64,000 nucleotides of DNA from Phycisphaerales bacterium (GCA_020852275.1 JADZBE010000027.1:81760-145759), one strand, 5' to 3'; shown: positions 37,049 through 46,753, numbered from the stretch's first letter. The notes: generated from the letters alone by a model not told the origin. Translations and numbers: made by a program.

Positions 37049-37897
37049 ATGCCCGGAATCGCCGCCATGCACGTGCCCTTGGTTTCCTCGCTCACGTCAG
37101 CATTCTCCGACCTTCTGTTTCCACCGGCATGCTTGCTCTGTTTGCGCCCGGGATTGCAGCTTAAAGAGGGATTCTGCCCCGAGTGCGTCAAGCTTTGGCA
37201 GGCGGACACCGCGGTGCCGGGCTGTGCGACGTGCGGCGCGACGTGCGCGGCGAACCCCGCGCCGGACGGGCGATGCCCGGCATGCCGCAAGTTGCAGCTA
37301 CCCGTGGACGCCGTGGTACGACTCGGAGTGTACGGCGAGGCGCTGGGCGCGCTCGTGGGACGGCTGAAGTTTCACGGCGACGGCGCGATCTCTCGCAGAC
37401 TCGGCGATCTGCTCGCGGACCAGGTTCTGGCGCAGGCGTGGGCGTCGGGGATCGACGTCGTCGTTCCCGTACCCAGCGCCTGGACGCGACGGCTCGGACG
37501 CCCCCTGCACGCGCCGACGGAACTCGCCCGCCGCATCGCGCTCAAGCTGCGCCGCGCGAACAAGCTGGCCGGCGCGGCGATCGACGGTCCGCTCGTGCGC
37601 TTCCTGCTGAAGCGGCACGGACACCCGGCCACCCAGACGGGCAGGACCCTCCACGCGCGGCGCGCCAATGTTCACGGCACGTTTCAGCTCTCACCAGGGA
37701 TCGAGGCGGACGGTTGCACCGTGCTGCTGGTGGACGACGTGGTGACCAGCCGGGCCACGTCCTTCGAGTGCGCCCGCGTACTTCGCCGCGCCGGCGTATC
37801 GCACGTGTACGTGGCCGCCCTCGCCAAGACGCAGCCGCCCAAAGCGCTCCGCCCGAACTTCATCCCGCGGTCCGGCTCGCTTGGCAGTCCGCGGTGA
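37049..37897 (+). CDS. ComF-family phosphoribosyltransferase-like protein
   Basis: 282 aa. The N-terminus has several Cys pairs (FPPACLLCL, GFCPECVKLW, GCATCGATC, GRCPACR) forming zinc ribbons. VVRLGVYGEALGALVGRLKFHGD and DVVVPVPSAWTRRLGRPLHAPTELA precede TGRTLHARRANVHGTF and the PRPP-site VLLVDDVVTSRAT. This is the ComF/GntX layout, involved in DNA uptake in some bacteria and of unclear role in others. ATG 37049 is used; ATG 37067 is equally possible. There is no competence gene beside it. Confidence 0.9.
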   Translation: MPGIAAMHVPLVSSLTSAFSDLLFPPACLLCLRPGLQLKEGFCPECVKLWQADTAVPGCATCGATCAANPAPDGRCPACRKLQLPVDAVVRLGVYGEALGALVGRLKFHGDGAISRRLGDLLADQVLAQAWASGIDVVVPVPSAWTRRLGRPLHAPTELARRIALKLRRANKLAGAAIDGPLVRFLLKRHGHPATQTGRTLHARRANVHGTFQLSPGIEADGCTVLLVDDVVTSRATSFECARVLRRAGVSHVYVAALAKTQPPKALRPNFIPRSGSLGSPR

Positions 37898-37913
37898 GAG
37901 GAGGCGACGCTCG

Positions 37914-37990
37914 TCATTCCCGCGCAGGTGGGAATCCAGCAATTGCGCAGTGCGCCCTGAACCCTGCCCGCGCGCCGTGGCGGAGGGAGA
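37914..37990. repeat. Degenerate REP-like repeat
   Basis: ATTCCCGCGCAGGTGGGAAT (37916-37935) and CCAGCAATTGCGCAGTGCGCCCTGA match the first half of the 36678 unit; the second hairpin has decayed to ACCCTGCCCGCGCGCCGTGG. It lies in the 322-nt gap between the comF-like and SPFH genes, which holds no gene. Confidence 0.7.
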
Positions 37991-38036
37991 CGCGATGTTG
38001 CGCCTCGCGCTAGACTCCATGCTCACGCGGAGTACC

Positions 38037-38099
38037 GCGAGAGCATGCCACCCGACCGCGAGAGCATGCCACCCGACCGCGAGAGCATGCCATCCAACC
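38037..38099. repeat. Three tandem copies of a 21-bp repeat
   Basis: The unit is CGCGAGAGCATGCCACCCGAC. Copies one and two are identical (38037-38057, 38058-38078); the third differs at two positions near its end (38079-38099). Each carries the palindrome GCATGC. It is intergenic, between two convergent genes. Confidence 0.85.
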
Positions 38100-38219
38100 G
38101 ATTTCGAGGTGCATCGCGCGCGGTTGATGGATGGCGCAGCCGGACCGCGGCCACGTTTGCCCACAAGCGTCGCCGGTCGCCAAGCGACATGCGGTTCGGC
38201 TGGCAGCGTTGAAGCCGTC

Positions 38220-39320
38220 TCACTTCGGCGGGCTGGGCGGCGCCTGCCGGGAGAGCTTTGGCACCTGCGCTGCGGGGAGCCAGTCGGTCATGCCCGCGGT
38301 CCAGACGTACGCGTCGCGCGCGATCTTGCCGGAGGCGATGCCGGCGCTGAGCTGCGCCTCGGTGAACGGACCCTGCGTCTGCCCGTTGATGGCGATGTGC
38401 CACACCGCGCCCGGCGGCGGAGGCGGCGCGACGGGGGCGGGCGGGCTTGATGTGTACGTGCCGACGGCGCCCTGCACCATCTGGTTCGCCATCGCCATGC
38501 CCATGCCCAGACCCATCCCGGTGGCCGCGCCGCCGCCGCCGGGGTTGCTCGCCGCCGCGGTCATGGCCTTGCCCATCTGGAACTGCTGGAACCGCCCCAT
38601 GTCGCCGAGCACGTTCATGCTCGTGCGCGCGTCCAGCGCCTTTTCCACTTCCTCCGGCAGCGCGATGTTGACGATCAAGAGCTGCGGCAGGTCCAGGCCG
38701 TACTCATCATCCACGCGCGCGACGACGCTCTCACGCAACTGCGCCGAGAGCTGCTGGTAGTTCGACGCCAGATCGAGCGCGGCGATGTTCGACTTGCCCA
38801 GCAGATCCGCCAGCGCCGAGTTGATCATCGAGCGCACCAGCTCCTGAATCTCATCGGCCTCGAACGCCTGCTCCGCGCCGACGAGTTCCGCCAGCAGGGC
38901 GCGCGGGTTCGTGGCCTTCAGCGTGTAGGTGCCGAAGGCGCGCAGGCGAATCGGTCCGAACTCCGGATCGCGCAGCATGACCGGGCTGGGCGTGCCCCAT
39001 TTCAGGTCGGTGACCTGCGTCGTGCTGACGAAGTACACCTCCGACTTGAACGGGCTGTCGAACCCGTGCTGCCAGCCCTGAAGCGTGCTGAGGATCGGCA
39101 GGTTGTCCGTGGTCAGCGTGTAATGCCCCGGCTCGAACACGTCGGCGAGCTTCCCGCGATGCACGAACACGGCCGTCTGCCCCGGACGGACGATGAGCTG
39201 CGCGCCGTTCTTGATCTGGTTCTGATATCGGGGGAACCGCCAGACGAGCGTCTCGCGCGTGTGATCGATCCATTCAACAATGTCAACCAGTTCGCCGCGA
39301 AGTTTTTCGAGAAGACCCAT
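38220..39320 (-). CDS. SPFH-domain protein with C-terminal GYF_2 domain
   Basis: 366 aa. The N-terminal two-thirds is a YdjI/virion-core-like SPFH (band-7) domain: LVWRFPRYQNQIKNGAQLIVRPGQTAVFVHRGKLADVFEPG at the start, then SEVYFVSTTQVTDLKWGTPSPV and a helical LPQLLIVNIALPEEVEKALD. A Gly/Met/Ala-rich linker and Pro run lead to a GYF_2 domain, VWHIAINGQTQGPFTEAQLSAGIASGKI, with the terminal DWLPAAQV. There is no membrane segment. GGGAGG lies upstream of ATG 39320. Such proteins form membrane-associated scaffolds; the partner is unknown. Confidence 0.88.
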   Translation of the reverse strand: MGLLEKLRGELVDIVEWIDHTRETLVWRFPRYQNQIKNGAQLIVRPGQTAVFVHRGKLADVFEPGHYTLTTDNLPILSTLQGWQHGFDSPFKSEVYFVSTTQVTDLKWGTPSPVMLRDPEFGPIRLRAFGTYTLKATNPRALLAELVGAEQAFEADEIQELVRSMINSALADLLGKSNIAALDLASNYQQLSAQLRESVVARVDDEYGLDLPQLLIVNIALPEEVEKALDARTSMNVLGDMGRFQQFQMGKAMTAAASNPGGGGAATGMGLGMGMAMANQMVQGAVGTYTSSPPAPVAPPPPPGAVWHIAINGQTQGPFTEAQLSAGIASGKIARDAYVWTAGMTDWLPAAQVPKLSRQAPPSPPK

Positions 39321-39739
39321 GCAATGCCTCCCGGTATGACGTGCTTGTCCGCCAAGGACGACCGCTGGCGTCTCGCCCTCATGAACTGGGAACGAATCGA
39401 TCGCGCGGCGGCAGTCGTCGACCTATCGTCGTATCGGCTGAACGGGCGCGGGATTTCGAAACGGAGGTCCGGGAACCCTTGCGTTTTGACCGCCCGCGAT
39501 GAAATGGACTTCCCTCTTGGCAACCGCCTTCCCATCCAGTCGTCGATCTTGCTCTCGGATGGGTTGGCAGGACCGAACACCCTTCCGACAGCGCGATTCC
39601 ATCCGTCACGAAGGGTTGCGCACGGCGGACCCCAAAAACGGGTGTCTGTCCAGAACTGTGCAGGCTCGCGGGGAATGACTTTTGTGATCCGCGGACGGCC
39701 TGCGACCCATCTCACACGAGGACAAGCCCGCGTCCGCTA
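39321..39739. other. 419-nt intergenic region, no gene seen
   Basis: Open frames on both strands here lack ribosome sites and domain-like composition. The region should contain the SPFH gene promoter. Nothing repeated or strongly structured was seen apart from a weak 7-bp GCGGACG/CGTCCGC pairing near 39698-39735. Confidence 0.5.
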
Positions 39740-41890
39740 TCAGGGGCAGGCATAGTCTTTCGATTCCACAGTCCCGCATCCCCATGCTACGGATACCACA
39801 CCGTAATCACCGGGAAGACGATCGATGAATCTAAGAGCGAGCCGGCCTCGCTCTTTCAGTTTTCCACCCTGCTTGGAGCCATCCGTCAGCGTGGCAACCA
39901 CAGTGTCGCCGACAACTCCGCCCTCGACGGCGATCCGGAGGCGATTGGACTCCATCCACGGCTTACAACGAAGGCTGCTGATGCGCTCTTGGCCCGTGCA
40001 CCCCCCATACAACCAAGTTTCGGCATACCGATCTCCACGGTGCTCGCCGCCGAACAGCACGATTTCACGCCTTGCCACGTCGTACGCCATCGCGGCACTC
40101 GATCGCGGAGAAAGGGCACCCAAATCGCGCAACTCCCACGTGTCCCCGTCCCATTCCCATGTCTCGCCGTTGTTGACCTCGCCCCGCCCGCCGAACAAGA
40201 CCGTCACTCCCCGATAGGCATCAAAGGTCATGGCGTGCCCATATCGAGGCAATGGACCGCCCTCCCAGCGCCGCTCCCACGTGGCGCCGTCCCACTCCCA
40301 GGTGTCCCCGAGGTATTGGTCGTGCTCGCGCAAGCCGCCGAACAACACGGTCACGCCTCTCACGCTGTCGTAGGCCATGGCGTGGAAACGTCTGCGCGAG
40401 GGTCCGCTCGTGGATTGCAGGCTCCAAGCCGCTCCATTCCATTCCCATGTTTCGCCGTTGGGCAGGCCGTCATCCCCCCCAAAGAGCACCGAGACGCCGC
40501 GGGCGAAATCAAAGACCATCGCATGCCCGTCGCGCGGAGACGGTCCCGTCGTGGATCGAAGCGTCCAGCTCCCGCCGTTCCATTCCCACGTTTCACCATT
40601 CTTGCCAAATCCGTTGCGTCCGCCGAAGAGCACGACGACCCTGCGGCTGGAATCATACGACATCGCGGAGAAGAAGCAGCCATACGGGCCGGTCGTGGCG
40701 CGCCGCATCCATTCATGCCCGTCCCACTCCCAGGTTTCCCGGTCGTAATTGCCGTCGTTGCCTGAAAAAAGAATGGTGACTTCCCGATCGCGGTCATAGG
40801 CAAGGCTGTGCAAGCTTCTCGCGGACGGACCCGACAGCGCCCTCCCTTCCCAGTCAGCGCCGTTCCATTCCAGCGTCTCGCCCACGTCGGACCAGTCATA
40901 CCCTCCATACCCGCCGAACATGGTGATGACGTGGCGCGAGGTGTCATAGGCCATGCCCTGAAGATAGCGTGGCGCAGGTCCGCTCTCGTCGAGTACCGTC
41001 CAAGTGCTGCCGTCCCATCCCCATGTTGCGGTGTCGAAGCTATCCCCGAAAAGTACGCTCACGCGGCGTTCGACATCGTAGGCCATGGCTGCGCCGTGAC
41101 GTGCGGATGGTCCATCCGTGGCTCTCGGCGTCCAAGTGGCGCCATCCCATTCCCAAGTTTCACCGCTGAGCTCGCCGAATCTGCCAACTCGTCCGCCGAA
41201 GAGCACGGTGACACCGCGCTCGAGGTCAAACGCCATCGCCGAATCACTGCGAGGTTCTGGCCCGGTGGATGTCTTCAAGCTCCAGCTCCCACCATCCCAC
41301 TCCCAAGTCTCGTCGCTGGGATGACCGTCCGAGTCAATGATCCCGCCGAACAGCACGGCCACTCCCCTGATGCTGTCGTAGACCATCGCATGACGGAATC
41401 GAGGAGATGGGCCGGATGTGGAACGCAGCGTCCAGGCGACACCGTCCCACTCCCAGGTTTCGCCATTCGGCGCGCCGTCGTTGCCGCCAAACAGGACGGT
41501 CACTCCGCGAGCGCTGTCATAGGTCATCGCGGCGCGATATCGCGGCGATGGTCCCGTGGTGGCCACCAGGCTCCACGCGTTCCCATCCCACTCCCACGTG
41601 TCCCCAACGTCGGCACCTGCCGAGCCTCCAAACAGGACCGTGACGGATCTCCTCTCGTCATGAGCCATTGCATGGCCGTAGCGGGGCGAGGGACCGCTTG
41701 GCACATGGAGTTTCCACCTGCCCTCCTGCCCCGAGGCAGGCATCGAACTTGCCCAGAGCAGCATCGACAGCCATGCCAAACTCGGACTGACTTTGCGCGT
41801 CATGTTTCGCAATCGAGGGAAACGACGAACTCGGACTCGTCGCCCGGAAGCAACCGCTGGATCAGGTGACGGCTCGAACTCGTTTCGCAT
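39740..41890 (-). CDS. Secreted kelch-like beta-propeller protein with twelve repeats
   Basis: 716 aa. AAGGAG sits 8 nt before ATG 41890, which decides the start; it gives a long Arg-rich N-region and a hydrophobic stretch (LAWLSMLLWASSMPASGQ) as an export signal. The body is twelve repeats of about 49 residues with consensus GPSPRYxHAMAYDxxRGVTVLFGG...GETWEWDGxxWxL. The fifth (ATWGWDG) and sixth (ETLEWNG) deviate, and the twelfth ends ETWLYGG. A short Cys-containing C-terminal domain follows. Kelch-type blades suggest one or two six-to-seven-bladed propellers. Function unknown; carbohydrate or protein binding is typical for the fold. Confidence 0.87.
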   Translation of the reverse strand: MRNEFEPSPDPAVASGRRVRVRRFPRLRNMTRKVSPSLAWLSMLLWASSMPASGQEGRWKLHVPSGPSPRYGHAMAHDERRSVTVLFGGSAGADVGDTWEWDGNAWSLVATTGPSPRYRAAMTYDSARGVTVLFGGNDGAPNGETWEWDGVAWTLRSTSGPSPRFRHAMVYDSIRGVAVLFGGIIDSDGHPSDETWEWDGGSWSLKTSTGPEPRSDSAMAFDLERGVTVLFGGRVGRFGELSGETWEWDGATWTPRATDGPSARHGAAMAYDVERRVSVLFGDSFDTATWGWDGSTWTVLDESGPAPRYLQGMAYDTSRHVITMFGGYGGYDWSDVGETLEWNGADWEGRALSGPSARSLHSLAYDRDREVTILFSGNDGNYDRETWEWDGHEWMRRATTGPYGCFFSAMSYDSSRRVVVLFGGRNGFGKNGETWEWNGGSWTLRSTTGPSPRDGHAMVFDFARGVSVLFGGDDGLPNGETWEWNGAAWSLQSTSGPSRRRFHAMAYDSVRGVTVLFGGLREHDQYLGDTWEWDGATWERRWEGGPLPRYGHAMTFDAYRGVTVLFGGRGEVNNGETWEWDGDTWELRDLGALSPRSSAAMAYDVARREIVLFGGEHRGDRYAETWLYGGCTGQERISSLRCKPWMESNRLRIAVEGGVVGDTVVATLTDGSKQGGKLKERGRLALRFIDRLPGDYGVVSVAWGCGTVESKDYACP

Positions 41891-42322
41891 GACAAATCTC
41901 CTTCTTGAACTTTCCCCGGATTGCAAGGCGTAATCCGGACATCCGGATCAATGCAGCCCCAGCGCGGGTGCCGGTTCCACCTGTGTGTCCCACAGCGGAG
42001 ACTTTTCTTACGCAACTGCATGCATTTCATCCTCCCCCTGAGGACCTTCGCAGCAGCCGGAAAGCCCTTTTGAAATAAAGCCTCAGTGGAATCAGTCCGC
42101 TTCCCCGCAGAATTTCAAGTGGTGCGAATGTCGGGCATCCTTCATGGTTCGTGCTGCGCTACTCGTCGAGCGCCGTTTTCCGTTCGTCGAGTTTCGTGCC
42201 TCGAAGATTCGACTTTAATTCGCGATCCGAAATCCAAACTCCGACGCTGGCGAGATCTCCCGTGGGCGGTTCGGTTCGCCTGCGATCGATTTGGCGTGTT
42301 CTTGCATTCGCGTCCTTCCCCG
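41891..42322. other. 432-nt divergent promoter region
   Basis: It separates the leftward kelch-like gene from the rightward GH127 gene. It includes comparatively AT-rich stretches (CTTTTGAAATAAAGCC near 42066 and TTCGACTTTAATTCGCG near 42208) where promoters are likely. The GH127 frame extends through part of it, but that extension lacks a ribosome site and signal peptide. Confidence 0.5.
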
Positions 42323-45070
42323 ATGAGCATTTTCCGCATGAACGGAACATGGCTTGCTGTTGGGTTGCGCCGGGGCGTTTGGGCAAGAGCGTGCTGCGCC
42401 GCATGGTCCTGCACACTCGTCGCCGCGGCGCAGGGGGAAGACATGAAGATTTCGCAGTCGCCGTCGCTGCCCGCCACCCGCGGAAGCGCGGCGGGCGGCG
42501 GCCATGCAGGCGGGACCGTCGGCAGCGGCGCGGGCGCGAATGACGGCGACGCGTCCCGCGGCAGCACCGGCGAGAACGCGCGCGGCAGCACCGGCGGAAA
42601 CGCGCACTACATCGGCAACCGCGAGCCGCTGGCGCCGAGTCCGCTGATCAAGTTGCCCATCGGCGCGATCGAGCCGAAGGGCTGGCTGTGGCGGCAGCTT
42701 GATCTGCAACGCGACGGATTCATCGGCCATCTTGACGAGCTGAGCCGCTTCGTCCGCCTCGAGAGCGGGTGGATGCAGCCGGACAACCCCGGCTGGGAGG
42801 AACTCCCCTACTGGCTGAAGGGCTTCGGCGACACGGCGTACGTCCTGCACGATCCGGACATGACCTCGAAGGCGGAAGCCTGGATCAACGCCGCCATCGC
42901 GAGCCAGCAGGACGACGGCTACTTCGGCCCGCGCGAGAACAAGCTCGGACGCGACTGGTGGCCTCACATGGTCATGCTGTACGCGCTGCGCAGCTATCAC
43001 GAGGCCACCGGCGATGAGCGCGTCCTCCCCATGATGCTGAAGTTCTTCCGCTTTCTGGACAGCCGGCCGGAGGGCGACCTGCTGCCGTACAAGTGGGGCG
43101 AAGGTCCGTATCGCAAGGAATGGTGGCAGAGCGTGCGCAGCGCCGATCTGCTGCAATCGCTGTACTGGACGTACAACCGCACGGGGGAAACGTGGCTGCT
43201 CGAACTGGCGGCGCGCGTGCATGCGCGGTCGGCGGACTGGGTGGGCGGCGTGCCCACCTGGCACGGGGTCAACCTCTGCCAGGGCTTCCGCGAGCCGGCC
43301 GTGTTCTATCAGCAGTCGAAAGACGCCGCGCATCTGGCCGCGACGCAGCGCAACTACGACACCGTGTGGAACGAGTACGGGCAGGTTCCCGGCGGCATGT
43401 TCGGCGCGGACGAGAACTGCCGCAAAGGGTACACGGGTCCCCGGCAGGCCGCCGAGACGTGCTCGATGGTGGAGTTCATGAACTCCTGCCAGGAGCTGCT
43501 GAAGATCGACGGCGCCGCCGTCTGGGCCGACCGCTGCGAGGAGGTGGCGCTGAATTCGCTGCCGGCGAGCATGACGGCGGACCTGAAAGGTCTGCACTAC
43601 CTCACGTCGCCCAACATGGTTCAGCTCGACCGGGGCAACAAGGCGCCGGGCATCGAGAACGGCGGGGAGATGCTGTCGTTCAATGCGTGGACGTATCGCT
43701 GCTGCCAGCACAACGCCGGGCAGGGCTGGCCTTATTTCGCCGAGCACCTCTGGATGGCCACGCCAGACAATGGCCTGGCGGCGGTGATGTACGCGCCGTG
43801 TGCCGTCAAGGCGAAGGTTGGAGACGGCGCGACAGTGATGATCGACGAAGTGACGTCGTACCCGTTCGATCAGGTGATTACGTTCAATATCTCGCTGGAC
43901 AGGCCCGCGGCGTTTCCGTTGAGCCTGCGCGTGCCGAAGTGGTCCGGGCACGGGACGCTGAAGCTGAACGGCGCGATCATGGAGCGGCAACTGGTGGCGG
44001 GCGGGTTCATCACGGTGACGCGGACGTGGTCCGGTGGGGATGTGCTGGAGCTGACCCTGCCGATGGGCATCAGCGTCCGGACGTTTGCGAAGAACGGCGG
44101 CTGTGTGGCGGTGGATCGCGGACCGCTCACGTATGCCCTGGCGATCAAAGAGGAATGGACGACCTACGCGGGGACCAGCGCGTGGCCTGCGCAGGAGGTT
44201 CGCGCCGGCTCGCCGTGGAACTACGGCCTGATTTTGAGCGAAAAGAACCCCGGCTCGAGCTTCAAGTTCAAGCCGCTGTCGGGCATGTACGCCTCGCAAC
44301 CGTTCAGCGCCGACTCCGCGCCGGTGTCGATGGAGGTGAAGGCGCTGCGGATTCCCCAGTGGCAGCTTGATCGGCGGGGCCTGATCATGGAGGTTCAGCC
44401 CAGCCCCGCGCGCGTCGAACCGGGCGAGGCGGAGACCATCCGGCTGATCCCGATGGGCTGCGCACGGCTTCGCGTCTCGGCATTCCCAACCGTCGTGACG
44501 GAGTCGTTCGGCAAAGTGTGGAAGGCGCCGCCGCCCTCGCGGCACGAGGCGTCCTACGAATCGGATGAGATCGGCGCGATCTCCGACGGCGTTTCACCGA
44601 AAAGCTCAAACGATCACGACATCCCGCGGTTTACATGGTGGGACCATAAGGGCACGACGGAATGGGTGACGTACCTCTTTGACGCCAAGCGCCGCGTGAC
44701 CTCGACGCGCGTGTACTGGTTCGACGACCAGCCCGCCGGCGGAGGCTGCCGCATCCCCGCGTCGTGGGAGATGCAGTACCAGAAAGGAGAGGAGTGGCTG
44801 CCCGTCGAGGTGACCGGCGCCTCACCGAGCGCGACGGCGGCGACGGGCGCGCCGTCCTCATCCGGTCCGCCTGCCGCATCCAGTCCGCCCGCTGCATCCG
44901 GGGCGGCTGCTGCATCCGCTTATCCCGTCCGCAAGGACGCCTGGTGTGAGGTGACGTTCAAGGACATCGAGACCACGGCCATGCGGCTTGTGGTGCATCT
45001 TCAGCCCGATCAGTCGGGCGGCATCCTCGAATGGGAAATCAGCGGCGACCGCGTGCCCGAGCCGAAGTGA
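42323..45070 (+). CDS. GH127 (DUF1680) beta-L-arabinofuranosidase-like secreted glycosidase
   Basis: 915 aa from ATG 42323 (42338 possible). An export signal (RACCAAWSCTLVAAAQG) and a Gly/Ser-rich linker lead to the catalytic (alpha/alpha) barrel: FIGHLDELSRFVRLE, LPYWLKGFGDTAYVL, AWINAAIASQQDDGYFGPRE and CSMVEFMNSCQELLKIDG. FNAWTYRCCQHNAGQGWPYF carries the Cys pair tied to zinc binding in GH127. It continues into a C-terminal beta domain with WWDHKGTTEWVTYLFD, which is interrupted by an Ala/Ser/Pro low-complexity loop before AWCEVTF. It probably removes L-arabinofuranose from plant or algal glycans; specificity is inferred. Confidence 0.9.
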   Translation: MSIFRMNGTWLAVGLRRGVWARACCAAWSCTLVAAAQGEDMKISQSPSLPATRGSAAGGGHAGGTVGSGAGANDGDASRGSTGENARGSTGGNAHYIGNREPLAPSPLIKLPIGAIEPKGWLWRQLDLQRDGFIGHLDELSRFVRLESGWMQPDNPGWEELPYWLKGFGDTAYVLHDPDMTSKAEAWINAAIASQQDDGYFGPRENKLGRDWWPHMVMLYALRSYHEATGDERVLPMMLKFFRFLDSRPEGDLLPYKWGEGPYRKEWWQSVRSADLLQSLYWTYNRTGETWLLELAARVHARSADWVGGVPTWHGVNLCQGFREPAVFYQQSKDAAHLAATQRNYDTVWNEYGQVPGGMFGADENCRKGYTGPRQAAETCSMVEFMNSCQELLKIDGAAVWADRCEEVALNSLPASMTADLKGLHYLTSPNMVQLDRGNKAPGIENGGEMLSFNAWTYRCCQHNAGQGWPYFAEHLWMATPDNGLAAVMYAPCAVKAKVGDGATVMIDEVTSYPFDQVITFNISLDRPAAFPLSLRVPKWSGHGTLKLNGAIMERQLVAGGFITVTRTWSGGDVLELTLPMGISVRTFAKNGGCVAVDRGPLTYALAIKEEWTTYAGTSAWPAQEVRAGSPWNYGLILSEKNPGSSFKFKPLSGMYASQPFSADSAPVSMEVKALRIPQWQLDRRGLIMEVQPSPARVEPGEAETIRLIPMGCARLRVSAFPTVVTESFGKVWKAPPPSRHEASYESDEIGAISDGVSPKSSNDHDIPRFTWWDHKGTTEWVTYLFDAKRRVTSTRVYWFDDQPAGGGCRIPASWEMQYQKGEEWLPVEVTGASPSATAATGAPSSSGPPAASSPPAASGAAAASAYPVRKDAWCEVTFKDIETTAMRLVVHLQPDQSGGILEWEISGDRVPEPK

Positions 45071-45319
45071 CGGCGGCCTCTTATCAGATGCCGCCCTCCT
45101 GTCGGATGCTGGGCGCTTTGCAGGCGCCAGCCTCCTGTCGGACACCGCCCTTGCTCGCGCATCGGGTTAAGACGGCGCCCTCGCTTGCGCATTTGGGTCA
45201 GCCGGCGCTGCCGCTCCTTCCGCCGCGCCGCGGTGATTGATCTTTGCGTGGCGAACGCTGACGATGCCGCTTCATGCACGCGGGGACGTGGCGCGGCGAA
45301 CCGGGGGATTTGGCCGACG

Positions 45320-46753
45320 ATGGCGCAGTCGAGCGGAGTCCATCCAGGGCGTGGGAGGTGGGGAGTCTCGGCGACCGTGCTTGCGCTCGGCTCGCCTTGG
45401 CTGTGCGCCCAGACCTCTGAGCCGGAAGCTTTCCTTCTTCGCCAGCGGCAGATCGAAGATCAGGCCGGCGCGTCGCGCGAGGCGGATCGTGGACCCGCGG
45501 ACCGGACGTTCTTTGACTACGGCGGCTGGGCGAGCTTCAACCTCTTCGTGTTCGACGACTCGATTGAGCAGGAGCGCACGCTGCGCCGGTACGACCTGCG
45601 GCTCTGGACGCGCCTTCGACTTGACGAGGGGGCGCACGAGTTTTACCTGCGCAGCCGCGTCAGCCTGCTCGACTTCAACAGCGGCCAGGCTTACGACGGC
45701 AACGACGACGACGTCGAGGGGATGAACCTGGAGCGCGGCACGTATCGGTTCGATCTCGGACGATGGGCGTCCGCGCGCGGCGGTGCGCCGCCGCCGACGA
45801 ACCTCACGCTGACCCTGGGGCGCGACCTGGTCGAATTCGGCACGGGGCTGGCGCTGTCCACGCCGCTGGACCACGTGGACCTCGCGCTGCATGCGCCGAG
45901 CTGGCGGCTGCGCGGACTGGTCGGGCGCACGGTGGGAAGCGCGCAGGACTTCGACCTGACGAGGCCCACGCTGCGCACGCGGCGAGCCGTCCTGGGCGGC
46001 GAGTGGACGTACACGGGTTTTCAGCGGCATGAACCGTTCGTTTACGCGCTGTGGCAGCGCGACCACAACCGTGAGGCGTACCCGACGCCGCTGCAGGAGT
46101 ACGATTACGACTCCTTCTACGCCGGCATCGGCTCGCGCGGCGAGATTGTGCCGAGGCTGGCGTACCGCACGGAGTGGGTGTACGAAAGCGGGCACAGCTT
46201 CGGCGATCGCGCGTTTCTCGACGCCGACGTGATCCGTACGTGGGCCTTTGACGCGGAACTGGAATACCTCTTCAGCGGAGCCCACCGCCCGCGCGCGTCG
46301 GTCGAGTACCTGTTCGGCAGCGGCGACGGGCAGCGGCGCGTCAGCCCGACGGACGCCGTCGGCGGGAACTTCCGCGGCGCGGAGGACAACGGCTTTGTCG
46401 CGCTGGGCTACCGTGACACGGGTCTGGCACTTGCGCCGAGATATTCCAATCTGCACACGTGGCGCGCCGGCGGATCCTTTCTGCCCTGGCCGGTGGAGGG
46501 GCGGCTTGCGAAACTCGAGCTCGGCGCGGACGCGTTCCTTTACTTTAAGAACCACCGCGCGGGGGCGATCTCAGATCCGACGGCCACGCGCGGCTCGAGC
46601 TTTGTCGGCTGGGAGGTGGACGCGTATGTGAACTGGCCGATCGCCACGGACCTCGCCTGGACGACGCGCGTGGGCGTCTTCTTTCCGGGAGACTCGTTTG
46701 ACGACCGGGGCACGCGAACTTTTTTTCTGACGGGCGTGACGTGGAGCTTTTGA
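45320..46753 (+). CDS. Outer-membrane beta-barrel of the alginate-export type
   Basis: 477 aa from ATG 45320 with a signal-like N-terminus (WGVSATVLALGSPWLCAQT). Most of the protein alternates aromatic and charged residues as amphipathic strands (DLRLWTRLRLDEGAHEFYLRSRVSL, LTLTLGRDLVEFG, ALHAPSWRLRGLVG). The last residues GVTWSF end with Phe, as outer-membrane barrels do. The pattern resembles the alginate-export (AlgE-like) group. A porin for anionic polysaccharide or small sugars is an inference, fitting the adjacent GH127 gene. It is followed after 15 nt by a small lipoprotein gene, likely one operon. Confidence 0.75.
   Translation: MAQSSGVHPGRGRWGVSATVLALGSPWLCAQTSEPEAFLLRQRQIEDQAGASREADRGPADRTFFDYGGWASFNLFVFDDSIEQERTLRRYDLRLWTRLRLDEGAHEFYLRSRVSLLDFNSGQAYDGNDDDVEGMNLERGTYRFDLGRWASARGGAPPPTNLTLTLGRDLVEFGTGLALSTPLDHVDLALHAPSWRLRGLVGRTVGSAQDFDLTRPTLRTRRAVLGGEWTYTGFQRHEPFVYALWQRDHNREAYPTPLQEYDYDSFYAGIGSRGEIVPRLAYRTEWVYESGHSFGDRAFLDADVIRTWAFDAELEYLFSGAHRPRASVEYLFGSGDGQRRVSPTDAVGGNFRGAEDNGFVALGYRDTGLALAPRYSNLHTWRAGGSFLPWPVEGRLAKLELGADAFLYFKNHRAGAISDPTATRGSSFVGWEVDAYVNWPIATDLAWTTRVGVFFPGDSFDDRGTRTFFLTGVTWSF

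Noticed and set aside
42215..44545. 776-aa open frame on the minus strand
   Set aside because: Antisense shadow of the GH127 gene, with His/Arg/Pro-rich composition and no domain.
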